64,000 nt of DNA from Distichodus sexfasciatus (GCA_032718565.1 JAVGVS010000296.1:418462-482461), one strand, 5' to 3'. Positions 1 to 11,740 are shown, counted from the first letter of the stretch. Translations and numbers: made by a program. The notes: generated from the letters alone by a model not told the origin.

Positions 1-248
1 CTATGACGGACAGGGTTACAAGACAGACCTGAGCAGATATTTGTAATATTGAGCAGATATTTATGAATATAACAGATGGAGCTATGTGTAAAGCGTGTTT
101 ATCACCATCCCCCCAATAGCAATAAATGAGTAAAAGTAATGTACTCTGTCGATTGTATTTGTATTCCTATATCTATGGTGTATGAATGTACGATTATTAT
201 GTCAGTTGCACCTTTACTGGAAACACTTTAATAAATACACCATTTGTG

Positions 249-1350
249 ATTCAGGATTCAAGATTCTTTATTTGTCACATGCAAATTATACAGGTACAAC
301 ATGCAGTGAAATGTATCCTGATCCGCTCTTTTGACTGTGCAATTTAGGCAAAAATGAAAAATAAAATAGAGACACAAATTCCAACTTAAATCTTAAAAAT
401 AGGAGATACGAGAAATAAAGATAAAAAATAAAATAAACTATTTCTCATATTACAAAAGCTACATATGTGCAAAGGGCATATATTACAGTAAAGCTACATA
501 TGTGCAGAAAGCATGGAGTATAACTGAATTTAAGACCCAAGTGCCGGGTACAGGTGTATCTTCATGTATGTATGAATAAAAGTATGTACTGAAGTTTAAC
601 CTGAGTTTAAAGACAGATAACAGGTGCAATGAGACAGATTTTTAGACAGTTTTTTTTAAAGTGCCGAGTGCAGCTGCACAGCAATGAACAGTGTAGAATT
701 GTAGCAGACAGAGTAGGAACATATAATGTTTTGGACAGTGAAATATGGCCGACAGTATAAGTGATCATAACAATATGAAGTTTTGAGAGACATTATGGAA
801 TGGCAAATTAAGATTTTTTAGAAAAAAAGAGGCATGTCCTGGTTTAGAAAATGGATGGCCTGAGGATAGAAGCTTCTCCTGGGTCTCTCTGTTTTGGCCA
901 TGATGGTGCGGAACCTACTGCCTGATTGCAGAAGATTGCTGGGACGAGACGAGTCTTTTACAATCCTAATTCCCCTGGTCCTACATCTCTTGCCGTAAAT
1001 GTCCTGCAGGGAAGGGAGAGCTGACGTGCAGCAGCGCTCTGCTGCCCGGATCACTCTCTGGAGGGCTTTCTGGTCCCGAACACTGCTGTTCCCGTACCAG
1101 GACAAGGTGTTCTGTATGATGATGCTCTCCACAGCGCCAGAATAGAAAGCTTTCAGAACGGTAGGGGAAACCCCAAACTTCTTCAGCTGTCTAAGGTGGT
1201 ACAGACACTGCTTTGCCCTCCTGACTTGAACATTGATGTGTTCAGCCCATGTCAGGTCCTCAGAGATGTTGACGGCAAGGTATTTGAACAAACGCCAAGG
1301 TATTTGAACAAATGTGTTGGAGTTTTGCAGTTTTTCCTCATTATTCATAA
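249..1350 (-). mobile_element. 5'-truncated L2-like LINE, C-terminal part of reverse transcriptase ORF
   Basis: On the minus strand 1348-818 encodes SEDLTWAEHINVQ, AKQCLYHLRQLKKFGVSP, LKAFYSGAVES, WYGNSSVRDQKALQRVI and GIRIVKDSSRPS. This is the thumb/C-terminal end of fish L2-like non-LTR retrotransposon ORF2. The 3' tail at 249-340 carries the common fish signature 'attctttatttgtcacatgc', repeated at about 8663. There is no start or RT core, so this copy is dead. Confidence 0.8.
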
Positions 1351-1420
1351 TGCTAACATTATAGGAGTACCACTAATAACAATGGTCACATAAAACTGAA
1401 TTTAGTAATGATGCTAGAAC

Positions 1421-1860
1421 AGGGGTAGGCAATTAATTTTGCCAAGATTCCACATGATAAACTTCAACTGATATGGAATGCCAAACCAATGGGCTGTAAT
1501 CAATGTGCTCAACTGAATTTAATTAAAAACACAAGTAAGAAATATAGTAGATGTTACAGTTAAGTTATGAATGTGTAAAGCAGGCCATTTTATATCACTA
1601 TGCAGTTGGTTTTTTTTTTTTGACAAAAATAAATATTGAAAACAGCTAAATTGAAACACCTGCATTTAATTAACCTTTGCACATGAAGTAAACAGTGTTC
1701 GGTTCGGTATTTGGTCATCAAATTTAGTTGATTTTCAGTTCTTTTTTTTCTTCAGTGAGAACAAGTCTGTGAACAAGTGCTCTGAAGTCAGGCTGAATGT
1801 CTGAGGTGGATAGGCTGTACTGCTGACAGGTGATCGTCAGTGAGAGACTGTCCTGTTAAA
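1421..1860. mobile_element. hAT-like DNA transposon remnant
   Basis: Opens with caggggtaggcaattaattt followed by 'gccaagattccacatgataaac', resembling the terminal region of hAT elements common in fish. No matching opposite terminus or transposase is clear. Confidence 0.3.
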
Positions 1861-1959
1861 AACTCTACATTTCTTCTTTATATAAAAGATTTGACATTTT
1901 TGAGAACAAACCGCTAACCAAATCTAACTTAAACATTAACGGTACATACGAACCACGTG

Positions 1960-2215
1960 CCAATAATCTGCGAAAGCACGTGCGTACAAAATGGCCGCCT
2001 TCCGAATAAACGCGCTGAGTTGTATGATGCGCAAAATGTACGTTTATTTTTGGGTTTAATCTGCAAGTTCACGTTCTTCAAGGTCCATGTAAAATTAAAT
2101 ATCATGTTCACACGCAAGATGGCGGCATTGCACCGTCTTCATTACAGATTTGGGGGAACAACGGAAGGAAAGAAGAAAAAAACGTTGCTGACGGCAAAGT
2201 GGTGATTGTTTTGTT
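1960..2215 (+). promoter_or_regulatory. candidate promoter with YY1-like motifs
   Basis: CpG-containing island in AT-rich DNA. Holds aagatggcggc at about 2116, an excellent YY1 consensus often at transcription starts, and a second atggccgcc at 1989. The short possible exon at 2252-2298 (acceptor tcatcag, donor gaag|gtagga) lies just downstream. The gene it would serve is not identified. Confidence 0.35.
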
Positions 2216-2865
2216 TGTGTTTGTTTTTACTAATGCACTTTTCATCAGGTCTTCACAGCTGAGCAGTCTGATGCCGAGAACAGCATCCATGAGTGAAGGT
2301 AGGACTGTGGCATAATAAGGCATAATGATAGTGAGTACTTTTGGGGTGTATTAGATAGTTATGAAGATTTTAATGATATTATAGCTACAGATATTGTATC
2401 TCTTAGACTTTTAAACGAAATACTTAAAACAAGAACAAATTAATAGAGCATTATTAGAGTAATAATTACTTTAAAATTAAGTTTGGTGTAGGTCATGTTG
2501 AAGAAAAGCTTCTAGCCCGATAAAGATTACATAAATGCATATATCCAAAAGACTTCCACAATAATATTACGTTAAATAAGCCATTATATGTAGCTGTTAT
2601 ATATTATATTATGATATATTACTAAATTGTAAATTTAGATGTTCTGTGATAACAGACCTTATATGAGTGATTAGAACAGAAGATGCAGAGACTAGGCCTA
2701 TGTCTATGATGTATTTTAAAACTATAAGTGTTGAGATTTTGGATCTCTTGTCTATCTATCTATCCGAAACTTAACATACAAATAAAACATTACATAATTA
2801 TACTGTAAATAACTAGAATACTGATCCTGCTGAATTAAATAATCATTCAAACATTAATATCTAGA

Positions 2866-3200
2866 AGAACAATGGACCTCATTCACCAATATCGGCAGTA
2901 GCGTTACGGTTAGGGAGTTGGCCCCGTGATCGAAGTACCACCGGTTCATGTCCCGGACCAGTAAAGGTACCATCCCTGAACACTGCCAAAAAGCTGCCCT
3001 CTGCTGCTTCACGGATGGGTCAAATGCAGAGCTCAAGTTTTGATATGTTTCTCTGTGCTGTGGTGTGTTCACAATTATCACTCATTTAAATTGCTTAAGT
3101 AAGATCCCTGGTGAATGTCAGAGTCTTGTTGAAAAGTGTAAGTGGCTTTTAAGAATGTTTCTTCTTTGGAAGGGTTGGTGAAAGGGCCTCTGTCTAGAGT
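2866..3200. mobile_element. MITE with terminal repeats ggacctcattcaccaa, interrupted by a SINE
   Basis: Left end ggacctcattcaccaat at 2873 pairs with the right end ttggtgaaagggcctc near 3180-3197. The inner sequence 'gaatgtcagagtcttg' also occurs in the related element at 47608-47873 (agaatcttggtgaaat) and in the fragment at 56875. Confidence 0.55.
2897..3095 (+). mobile_element. tRNA-derived SINE, family A, nested in MITE
   Basis: Head gttacggttagggagttggc (A-box-like), B-box-like ggttcatgtcc, body ggtacc...aagcactgccaaaaagctgcc-like, tail 'gctgtggtgtgttcacaa'. Twenty or so loci in this window share this order. No tRNA fold is complete; this is a retroposon, not a tRNA gene. Confidence 0.75.
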
Positions 3201-3496
3201 GATGGTAATATAACGTCTTCCTCGAGCAATGTACTTAAGCTATAAATTAAGTTATGGGGAGTAAGATATTAGGATTTACAGTTATGCAGTTCTCTACATA
3301 ACCAATAGGTGGGCCTGCTGTATCACTGCTATGATGTGAGGAAATACTAGCCCTGCTCCATTCAAACTGATTACATGTGTTCAGTGGAGGAATGTTTCAG
3401 TTACAGAGTTTTTTTTTTCCTACATCACTATTTGGGATTTAAAGGTTGGTCATATGACTACATGTTCCCATTTTTCTGTGGTGTCTGGTGTAATAG

Positions 3497-3857
3497 TGAG
3501 AGGGAAAGGCTGTTCTCCGACTTTAGCTCTGAGCTGGATCTGACTAACAGCCACCCAGGAGATCAGGAGCATAGCTGCTTTTGTGCTAGACTGGAAGATC
3601 CGCACTGCTCAAGACTCTCGGGTACGCCTGTTTAAATATTTAATCTCATCTTCAAATGTCAGTAATTCCTTATATTATCCACCACTGATACAATTCTTTG
3701 CCTCGTTTTAAACCACACAGAAGAGCTCAGATTAAAAGCAGTAATAAAATTTAACTCTTTGTTACATACAGTACACACAGGCAGAGTTAATACAGAACGG
3801 GTGTCGATGGGAATTTTCATCAAGTTATGCATTACAGTTAGGGGTCGACCAATATGA
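3497..3857 (+). CDS. unrecognised two-exon open reading frame candidate
   Basis: Exon 3497-3621 reads ERERLFSDFSSELDLTNS, HPGDQEHSCFCARLEDPHCS, RLS and ends at a G|gtacgc donor. A 99-bp intron ends ttaaaccacacag, and 3721 onward continues in frame EELRLKAVIKFNSLLH then TVHTGRVNTERVSMGIFIKL to a stop at 3855. The composition looks protein-like and the intron size is typical for fish. I do not recognise the product and could not fix a start exon: the upstream candidate at 2252-2298 has the wrong phase. The last codons run into a dispersed repeat (ggggtcgaccaatatg), so the true 3' end may lie before it. Confidence 0.25.
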
Positions 3858-3961
3858 TGTCTTTCAGGAGATGACATTTTCAACAGATCTTTGTCTACTG
3901 TTAAACTGAAAATTGATGACTTTCAGTGCTTCAGCCATTAGTGCTCCTGACGTTTAACCAA

Positions 3962-4140
3962 TGAGGGGTGCGTTTCCCAAAAGCATAGTTGCTAACGTAT
4001 TGCTTAATTTTCATTCCTAAGCACCCAAGTCCCTGGGCACTGCCAAAAAGCGTCCACTGCTGCTTTCATGGATGGTACCCTGCTCATGAGTACCTCAGTG
4101 GTACCTTTACCGGTCCAGGGCTTGAACCTAGAGATCGTGG
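3962..4140. mobile_element. MITE end plus chimeric SINE A fragments
   Basis: 3962-4017 matches the left arm of the hairpin MITE at 18942 (ggggtgcgtttcccaaaagc). 4018-4075 is a + fragment of SINE A (gggcactgccaaaaagc) that turns at 4076 into a - strand fragment (gagtacctcagtggtacc, then cttgaacc). The two SINE pieces are head to head. Confidence 0.55.
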
Positions 4141-4547
4141 GGGGAGAGAGAGAGAGAGCGAGAGAGAGAGTGTAGTTGTGCCTGGAGATGAAGACGAGCT
4201 GAAAGTGACTGATGTCTTGGGCAGAGCAGCATGGAAATGATTTTCTACAGCATGCAAAATACCAGCCGAGCTGCATATAAGAAGACACATGACTCCATGC
4301 AAAAGGGAAGTGAAGTGATACAGACGAGCGTTTTAATGGGAGGACGGTCCATGCAAATGCAGTTAACAATAGAATTCCCTCACTCCCGAAAGGGAAAAGA
4401 AGACGGGATTAAAACAACAATATGATGTCAGGATGGTGGAGGGATGATGCTCCTGATGCTGGTGATGGTGATGATGCTGGGAGACAGGTGGAGGTGAAGG
4501 AAAAGTTGGAGGAAGAAGGAATAAGAGAATAGAGGAGAGGAGTGTCT

Positions 4548-5130
4548 CAGTCATTCATTTCCTCTCTTTCTTCTACTGCCTTGCTTTCACATTCCGCCTT
4601 TCCCTCTCTCTATCCTTCCCACTTCACTTCTTCCCTTTTCCCTCACCTCTCTCTCTCCCTTACCCTTCCCTCCCTTCCTGTCTTTCTAACTTCCATGTCA
4701 TTCATTCATTCTCTCTCTTGCTGTCTGTGTTCCTCATCTACCCGTCCCACTTCTCTTTCCGTGCTTATTTTCTTGCCCCTCCTATACTCGGTCTCTCTTT
4801 CTCTTTCTCATCTCAGTTTCTTACTTCTTTCTTACTTCCTTTCCCTTCCTTGCGAGCTATCTCTCTCTCTCTTTTACTTAACCCTTCCTCCTCACCTCTC
4901 TCTCTTTTTCTTTCTCTCTCCCGTTCTTCTTTCATCCTGTCTGTCTTTCAGCCCTAATCTGTCTCCTGTCTCTGTTTCCCCCTTGTTTCCTTTTCTTCCT
5001 TCCTCCCCGCTCCTCCTTCTTTCCCTCTGTTTATTCCCCATTCTCCCAATTTCTTACCTGTACTTGCTTTCACTTCTCCTCATCATCATCATCATCTTCT
5101 TCTTCTTTTTCTTCTTCTACTACTACTTCT

Positions 5131-5179
<49 letters not shown>

Positions 5180-5232
5180 CTCCCACTCTTCTCTCCTCCC
5201 CTCCCTCTCTCCTCCCTCACTCCGCTACCGCA
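4548..5232. repeat. polypyrimidine tract with (TC)n core
   Basis: About 680 bases that are almost purely C/T on the + strand, including a pure (CT) run near 5130-5177. Open frames here are artefacts of low complexity. Such tracts can form triplex (H-DNA) structures. Confidence 0.85.
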
Positions 5233-5249
5233 TCATCCTCCAGCCATGA

Positions 5250-6965
5250 GGACTCCATCCTTCCTCAGCGCAGGAGCCTAAATAACGGACTAATTACTTC
5301 CAGCAAAATTCCTCGATTCCCTCCACACCTCCACCTCTCGGATCTTTCTTTTTACACAAACTCCCTCTTCCTCCTCCACCCACCCGGGGGTTTGTCCTCC
5401 ACCCTGCTCGTCTCTCCTCTCGGCTGCGAATTTTCAGCGCCGGTCGCAGTCGGATGCAGCAACAGCATCCATCAGGGGATCCGATCAGACCCGGGAGCTG
5501 GGCGTAGCTTCATCCGGGAGGAGAACACGAGCCCGCGCCATTCTCGCTGTTCGGAGCTGATCTTTACTTCCACCTTAAAATACAAGTATAATAATAAATC
5601 GCCGTTCTTATCGAGGAGTCGGTGTGTTGCATTGTAATTAGCAACAGCCTCCATAGTGGATGTGTATTGTTGTGCAATTATCGTTTTAAATCTACGTCTT
5701 TAAGACTGTCCGCGGGAGTGTAAATATTAAAACGCGCGTGAATATCTTTATTTCAGCCGTGCCTTTAGTATTTTAAATATTAGTGTTATTATAATAATTA
5801 TTATTATTTTGGCATCGCACGCAGGCCCGTTTTATCCCCACACTACAGGGGTGTAGTCGCTCCCACAGCCTCCACACGGCCAGTTTTACACGCCTCGCTT
5901 TCTCCACAACATTAACGCTCATATTTGGGGCTTTATTAATCGCCTAATTGATTTTCCGAACCGTGTTGATCCTCGCGCGCGGACGTGGTTCCGATCAGGT
6001 CGTCGCCACGTATCGCGTCTCTATCTGGATTTAAAATAAATAGATCGCCCTCCTCATTTCCCTTCAAGTCACATCTTTACCTCCTTCCAAAAAATAAATT
6101 AATAAATACATCGAGCCCCAAACGCGACATTTTTGGACTCGTACCTAATCGGACCTAATTAAAGCTAATCAGTACGTTTTTTTTTTTTTAGATCGGGCCC
6201 TGTCTGATTTTGATTAGACGGGGTTTAATTTAAGTGAGGATTTGTCAGATTGTTATTAGACCTCTTTTGGGTTGGATTAACATTAAGAAAAATTGGATTA
6301 ACATTAAGAGGGGTCCGATTTAGATCAGATTCTCACCGATTTTTGCAATTCGCGTCATTTTCTTGTTGCACTCGTTTTAAATTAGACTCCCTCTAATTGC
6401 ATCAGGATTTAGATCCGACCTTGTCTGGTTTGCTTTAAGCTTCGTCTATCATATCATCTGTTATTTGCATTTCTCCTTTTCGATCAGATTTCCAGTTATT
6501 TTTTGGTATTTTCTCCTCGGATGCGATGCCCGGGCATCGTGCCAATCTGATCGGAAGGTAGCCGATTATTTATTATTTAACTTACATTCGCCTACTATTT
6601 CTTTTTGTTATTATTCTCTTTATTATTTCGGGAATATTCCCCCTTTCCCTCTTTTTTAGCTTCATGTCGTAGGTGCTTTTTTCCCCCATATCTCTGCCCT
6701 CACCTCGCTCTTCGCCCGCCTGGAAGATGGCAGCTTATTAAATTTTAATCTTTTATGCGTTGGCGCGACGGGGAAAGCCGAAAACGAGACAACAGCGAAG
6801 AGGAAGAAGAAGAAGAGGAGGAGGAGGAGGAAGAAGAGGAGGAGAAGGAGGAGGAGGAGAGGAGAGGAGGAGGAGGAGAGCGCGACAAACGGGAGGATGG
6901 ACGACGGTCATTAGGAGGGAAACTGGGAGGATTCGGGAGCGCGACAAGGTGGGAACCAGGAGCCG

Positions 6966-7012
<47 letters not shown>

Positions 7013-7150
7013 AAGACCAGCAGGCGGAGTCTAGGGCGAGTCCGAAACGGGTCCCTTACATGCTATGTAGTGCTCCACTCGTTCCCTACTCCTGATTTTG
7101 GCCCATGTTGGCGGGGCACTGTTTCTAAAATTCCGAGTCTTGTTAATGGC
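5250..7150 (+). promoter_or_regulatory. CpG-richer region, candidate distal adgrl1 promoter and untranslated first exon
   Basis: Visible CpG clusters at 5385-5550, 5700-6030 (for example tcgtcgccacgtatcgcgtc) and 6700-6960, against CpG-poor surroundings. Bounded by the polypyrimidine tract, a (GGA/GAA)n tract at 6797-6880 and (TC)n at 6967-7012. Exon 1 of adgrl1 at 24985 starts at a splice acceptor, so a leader exon must exist upstream, and this is the best candidate. gacaag|gtggga near 6946 is a possible donor. Inference only. Confidence 0.35.
6797..7012. repeat. GA-rich tract followed by (TC)n
   Basis: 6797-6880 is (GAA/GGA)-rich purine on the + strand and 6967-7012 is pure (TC)n, about 85 bases apart. 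The two are strand-complementary in composition, so they could pair as a foldback. Confidence 0.8.
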
Positions 7151-7399
7151 TATATGTGGGGGCTATAAAGGTGGTAGTGGGTGGGATTGGGTGTAATTAT
7201 GAATTACAGCGGGTAGGAGGGGGTGGGATTGTGGCGCATATTTACGATATAGAGTCTAGCGTTCGAAATCAATGCACGCATTTGCTGCAAAAAAAGCTAA
7301 AAAGTGCAAAAATCGGTCTCTTACTCAATGTTGGCATCTGTATTTGGATCTGTATTTGCAGTTGTCTAACCATCATTACTGATCAATTAATTTAAATCG

Positions 7400-7465
7400 G
7401 AATCCATCCATCCCATCCATCCATCTATCTACCCTCCATCCATCCATCCATCCATCCATCCATCC

Positions 7466-7501
<36 letters not shown>

Positions 7502-7530
7502 GTCCATATATATATATATATATATGTATG
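7400..7530. repeat. (CATC)n-(CTAT)n-(TA)n compound microsatellite
   Basis: catccatcc units pass to ctatctatc units at about 7470 and then a tatata run at 7507-7525. Degenerate cta/tct units continue to about 7650, and (GA)n follows at 7672-7690. Confidence 0.9.
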
Positions 7531-7659
7531 CAGGTCTCTCTTTCTCTCGCTCTCTCTCTCCTTTCTCATTGTATCTGTGCTGTCTTAGGTTTATCTATGC
7601 ATCTGTCTGTATAGCTATATGTCTGTATGTCTATATGTCTATCTATATGTTTCTGTGTA

Positions 7660-7690
<31 letters not shown>

Positions 7691-7699
7691 TCGCTGTGT

Positions 7700-8660
7700 T
7701 CATGCTGTGCTCAGGTGTATTTGCGTGTGTGACAGACAGCATTGTGCATACGGCCAGCAGACCATTTACACTCGTCCGCTCTCCTCTCACTCGTTTTTGC
7801 ATAATTGGCCCGAGACGATTCACTGCTGCTGCGTTCCGACCGTAAAGATCACGGATGAAATTATGCTCAGGCTTTTGCAACAACAAAGTGATATTCCTCT
7901 GGTAGGCGGCGTGATATAGGGAGTGTGTGCCTGAACTGGGGCAGTTTGTAGCTGAAGGAGGCGAGAGTTAACGCGGCAGTGCTGATGGGATGCTCGAGAA
8001 GAGCTGATGCTGCTGCTGCTGATGGTGGAGAGAACTGGCACTGTAGGAGAGAGAGAGAGAGAGTCTCTCTCACCAGCCATATAGGGAGATTTAGTGTACT
8101 GCTAAACCTTCGTGACATTGTTTAGTTCTATTCTTCTCCCTTTTTATTACCTGCAGGCCCTGATGTTGTAACCGAGAGCTTTTTTAGGGATGCACGATGC
8201 CATCGGAATCATATTGTCCAATAATTGCTGGGGGTTTTTTGTGCTTATATTTTCGCAAGTCATATCGTCATCTTCACATCTGCATATCGCACGTTTTCTG
8301 ATATTGTGCAGCCCTCATATGAGAACTGGTCTTCATTATGGAAATGTTTGAGGTTTTATTTGGAAAAGGTTGAAGCGTCTATATATTTACTGTAATTCCT
8401 GGGAAAATTTTATTTAACTTTTTAAAAATGTGTTGTGGGGGGTTACATTATGTCGGATGGAAAACAGTATTGATGTCTTTTATTTGGAAAAACTAAAGGA
8501 GGTAAAAGATTTTGTGTTAGTTAGGGTAAGGATTACACAAAGTGATGAGAAATGTATCTAGACGTAGCTGGGAACATATATATCCATTTATGGGTATATG
8601 TCACCAACCTGCCGTTTAAATAATAATTTATATAATACTACTGCTACACCTGAACAAGAC
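7700..8660. other. intergenic/intronic DNA, no gene seen
   Basis: Contains CTG/CAG-rich short units at 8007-8025 (gctgatgctgctgctgctg) and otherwise AT-rich unique sequence. 'agggatgcacgatgc' at 8188 and again at 9456 marks a shared dispersed-repeat edge. Nothing coding is supported. Confidence 0.5.
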
Positions 8661-8890
8661 TCAGGATTTTTTATTTGTCACATGCATAGCTTATTCTAAT
8701 TTTAGAAGCAACAGATTCCGTTACGGAAACTAAAACAAAACAGTAAAAATAAAACAAGCGACAACGAGCGGGGTCCAGGCAAAAGTCGCAAAAAGCAGCA
8801 CACAACCAGCTGATGCAGTAAACGTCAAAGAAAGCAGTCAGCAAATCAGAGGTCAAAATTAACAAAAAAGAAAAAAAGGCTAAAATGCTG
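8655..8890 (-). mobile_element. LINE 3'-tail fragment
   Basis: gactcaggattttttatttg then tcacatgcatagc matches the tail of the L2-like LINE at 249-340. Only the non-coding end is recognisable. Confidence 0.45.
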
Positions 8891-9455
8891 TACTATGACA
8901 TTAGGACAAGTCCTCAGATTTATTTGACACCTCACAAAAATACGTAACAATTACAAGAAGGTTCCGTAACACTTCATGCTTGGACCCCAAAAATGCTTAT
9001 AATTTGCACAGTCAGGCTGCATTTCACTTCTTCTATAATTGTTGTATTTATGGGACCAAATAGAAGCCAATGGAAGGACCTTACAAAGCTTGTGTGTGTG
9101 TGTGCGTGCAGCATTGATGAGTATGGTGTGTTTGTTTGTGTCTGTATAACAGAGCGTGAATCCAAAGGAGAGGACTGAACTCAACAGGGGGTTTAATCAT
9201 AGCAATTACTTTCCTACCCTGGCCATGCCTCGTCATTACACACACAATGAGTGTGTTTTGTGTGTGTGTGTTGATTTTGATTCCTCCAAACCCATTTGAG
9301 CTCATATCACGACTGCCTGATGATTTGACTGCCAATCTCACAGTCCAATTTGCATAAACGAAGATTTATTTGCTATTTATTAGTAACTCGATCCAAAATG
9401 ATGTTTTAGTCTGCTTTGTGTTTACCTCCTTTTGTAGTTTGTAGCATTAAAATTA

Positions 9456-9790
9456 GGGATGCACGATGCTTAGTTTTGCCGATATTTCCAGTCGATATTT
9501 GATGATGCATTTATTGTACGTGGGAAAGGTAGCACTTGTGCCAGGCATGTCCAAAGTCCGAGGTGTTGTTGCTTTACGGCTCTCTACACACTAGGTGGTG
9601 CACATGGAGTGTCACGCGCACCCTGACTTGGTACAGCATATAGGGCGGGAAGTGACTTTTTCTTAAAATGTTGTGCGCCACACTCGAAGCGCTCCACCCT
9701 TGCTGAGGGTACCTGGTTTGGGCCGGTTAAGGTGGCCCTGAGGTACTCATGGGCAAGGTACCGTTGGAATGGAATGTGTCGTTGATACAG
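9456..9790. mobile_element. dispersed repeat family G, followed by SINE A fragment
   Basis: 'cgatatttgatgatgcattta', 'tctctacacactaggtggtg', 'atagggcgggaagtgact' and 'aaatgttgtgcgcc' recur at 16360-17155 and 25926-26249. 9716-9790 is a partial SINE A (ctgaggtactcatgggcaag). No transposase is seen. Confidence 0.55.
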
Positions 9791-10021
9791 TTACTACTAC
9801 ACGAGGTGTTCCCGCTCCATATGTCACATGACAGAATTGCGACAAGGTGTTAGCTGGAGTTGGTGCTGATGCTGCTCCTCATGTAGGAGGTGAGTGTGAG
9901 TGGCATCTCAGTGATGCGCTGGGCCAAATTTACAGTATCACCCTCGGGAGGGCTGGAAAAGCACATACTAGGATTCTGACGGTGAAAACAGGGGCTGAGC
10001 GAAATGGCAAAATACAAACAG

Positions 10022-10222
10022 CTTAACCGTTGGGGAGTGGGAGGGTTGCCAGTTTATGTCCGGACTGAAAAAGGTACCACTGAGGTACTCATGAGCAAGG
10101 TACCGTTCCCAAGCACTGCCAAAGAATGCTCCTTCACAGATGGCTAAAAAGCAGAGGTCATGTTTTGATGAGGTGCACTGTGTGCTATGGTGTGTTCACA
10201 ATGACAAGCGCTCACTTAAAAG
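10022..10222 (+). mobile_element. SINE A
   Basis: aaaggtaccactgaggtact, catgagcaaggtaccg, gcactgccaaag, ctccttcacagatgg and the tail gtgtgttcacaatgacaagc are all present. The head is degraded. Confidence 0.75.
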
Positions 10223-10465
10223 TGTAGCCAGAATATCTTTCAAAACCCTAAAATCGTAGAAATTGTTTGGAGCAAAGCAGCATCGACAAGTGACAAGTGG
10301 CGTTGGCGACTTTGTGCCCTTGTTAGCACTCTTTATAACATGTAATTTGCAGAACCAGATAATTGTTGTCAAATTTTGTTCTTAAATTGACATCTTTGTT
10401 GACTGCTCAAGTTGGTATTTATAGTTAATATCTCATTGCTGTTTCACAAGGTATTGTTGCTACAC

Positions 10466-10568
10466 AAGTGAGTGATTTGTCATTGTGAACACACCACAGC
10501 ACACAGTGCACCACAACCAGATGTCACGTTAAGGAGCAGTGCTTGGGGATGGTACCCTGCTGGTGAAC
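10466..10568 (-). mobile_element. SINE A, 3' part
   Basis: Minus-strand tail ttgtcattgtgaacacacca, then cacagtgcaccaca and gcagtgcttgggga. The copy breaks off where SINE B begins. Confidence 0.7.
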
Positions 10569-10735
10569 TGTTTGGTGGTGGTCTAGTGGCTAGGATGCTC
10601 ACCTCTAGACCAAGAGGTTGTGGGTTCGAATCTTACCTCCAGCACTTCCTTCATGGGTTCCTGAGCAAGACCCTAAACCCAAAGTTGCTCCAGGAAGACT
10701 GTCTCTGAAATTAGGAAAATGGAAGTTGATCACGA
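10569..10735 (+). mobile_element. tRNA-derived SINE, family B
   Basis: ggtctagtggctaggatgct (A-box-like), gtgggttcgaatct (B box), gagcaagaccctaaaccca, gttgctccaggaagactgtc. Other copies are at 38306, 39000, 42843 and 52940; the tail in those reads ctggataagagcg-like. Confidence 0.75.
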
Positions 10736-10849
10736 AGCCGGAGGTTGAGATGTATTTTCCTCTAAAGAATGAATTCGTCCATCCACAAGGCAGGTCACCT
10801 TCTTTCATGCAGACTGATTTGCTATGACAGCAGCATCATCAGTGAACTC

Positions 10850-11060
10850 ACATTCATGTCACATAGCCGGCAGTGAATTGGGAGTACAGAGAGGGGCTTA
10901 GAACACGGCCCTGAGGGACGCCACGTTTGTTCATGATGGACAGAGAGGTGAATATCGGTCGATTCTTCTGGAAATTTGGGATGCGCTGCTTGTCCTCGTC
11001 ATGCTGAAGGTAATGAGCGTCTGCCAGGTGTTGATAGTGAAGAGAATCCGACAAACATGT
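10850..11060 (-). mobile_element. LINE reverse-transcriptase palm fragment
   Basis: On the minus strand: SIMNKRGVPQGRVLSPSLYS, equal to the RT motif G(V/A)PQGxVLSPxLYS of non-LTR elements. Only this motif and short flanks survive. Confidence 0.6.
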
Positions 11061-11560
11061 TATTCCGGTGAGCCGTTTGGACAGTTAGCAAACCGGACGA
11101 GGTCGATGGGGCAGAAGACGGTGGACTTCACGGGGACGAAGTCTCGCTGGTCAGAACACTTGATAATGATAGGGGTCAGTACACCAGAGCTGCAGTCTCT
11201 CAGGGAGGCCATCGACTTCTGGCTAACCTGTATCATGGTGATCAATTACAGGCATGATTCTTGTTGCTGACTGAACCAGAGAAGCCCAGCAAGTTTAAAA
11301 TTTAACGATTTCTGTACATCAGAGTGTTTAATACCCCATACTGACACAATATTACAAAAGACAGGGAATTAAAATGTCCAGACAAATGTTATTTGTACAT
11401 TCTGCTCTGATTAATAACTCGCTATAATGTTACTGAAGGATAGTCCATACCATTCTTATGAAAATTGGCTTCATAAAATTCATGAGATTTTTCCACAAGA
11501 TAATATTTTCAAAAAGTAAATTAAATATTGAAAATAACTGATATTAACAACTTTTCACAA
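11061..11560. other. no gene seen
   Basis: The first 200 bases may be further LINE remnant, because they continue the open minus-strand reading. The rest is AT-rich unique sequence. Confidence 0.4.
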
Positions 11561-11561
11561 A

Positions 11562-11740
11562 CGTGAGCGTAACGGTTAGTGAGTTGGCCTTATGAGTGGA
11601 ATGTTGCTGGTTCAATCCAGTACAACCCAAGTGCTCATGAGCAAGGTGCCATCCCCAAGCACTGCACTCCAGGCGCTTACCAAAAAGCTGCCCACTGCTC
11701 CTTCACGGATGGGTCAATGTTACCTTTACTCGTCTGGGAA
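11562..11740 (+). mobile_element. SINE A
   Basis: gcgtaacggttagtgagttg head, ctggttcaatcc B-box-like, 'tgctcatgagcaaggtgcc', 'ccaaaaagctgcccactgct', 'cttcacggatgggtcaatg'. Tail missing. Confidence 0.75.

Noticed and set aside
4542..5249. 235-codon Ser/Leu-rich frame
   Set aside because: Translation of a polypyrimidine tract; no splice, start or homology support.
10569..10700. Functional tRNA gene from A/B-box-like words
   Set aside because: The boxes belong to SINE heads found at many loci; no complete cloverleaf or terminator.
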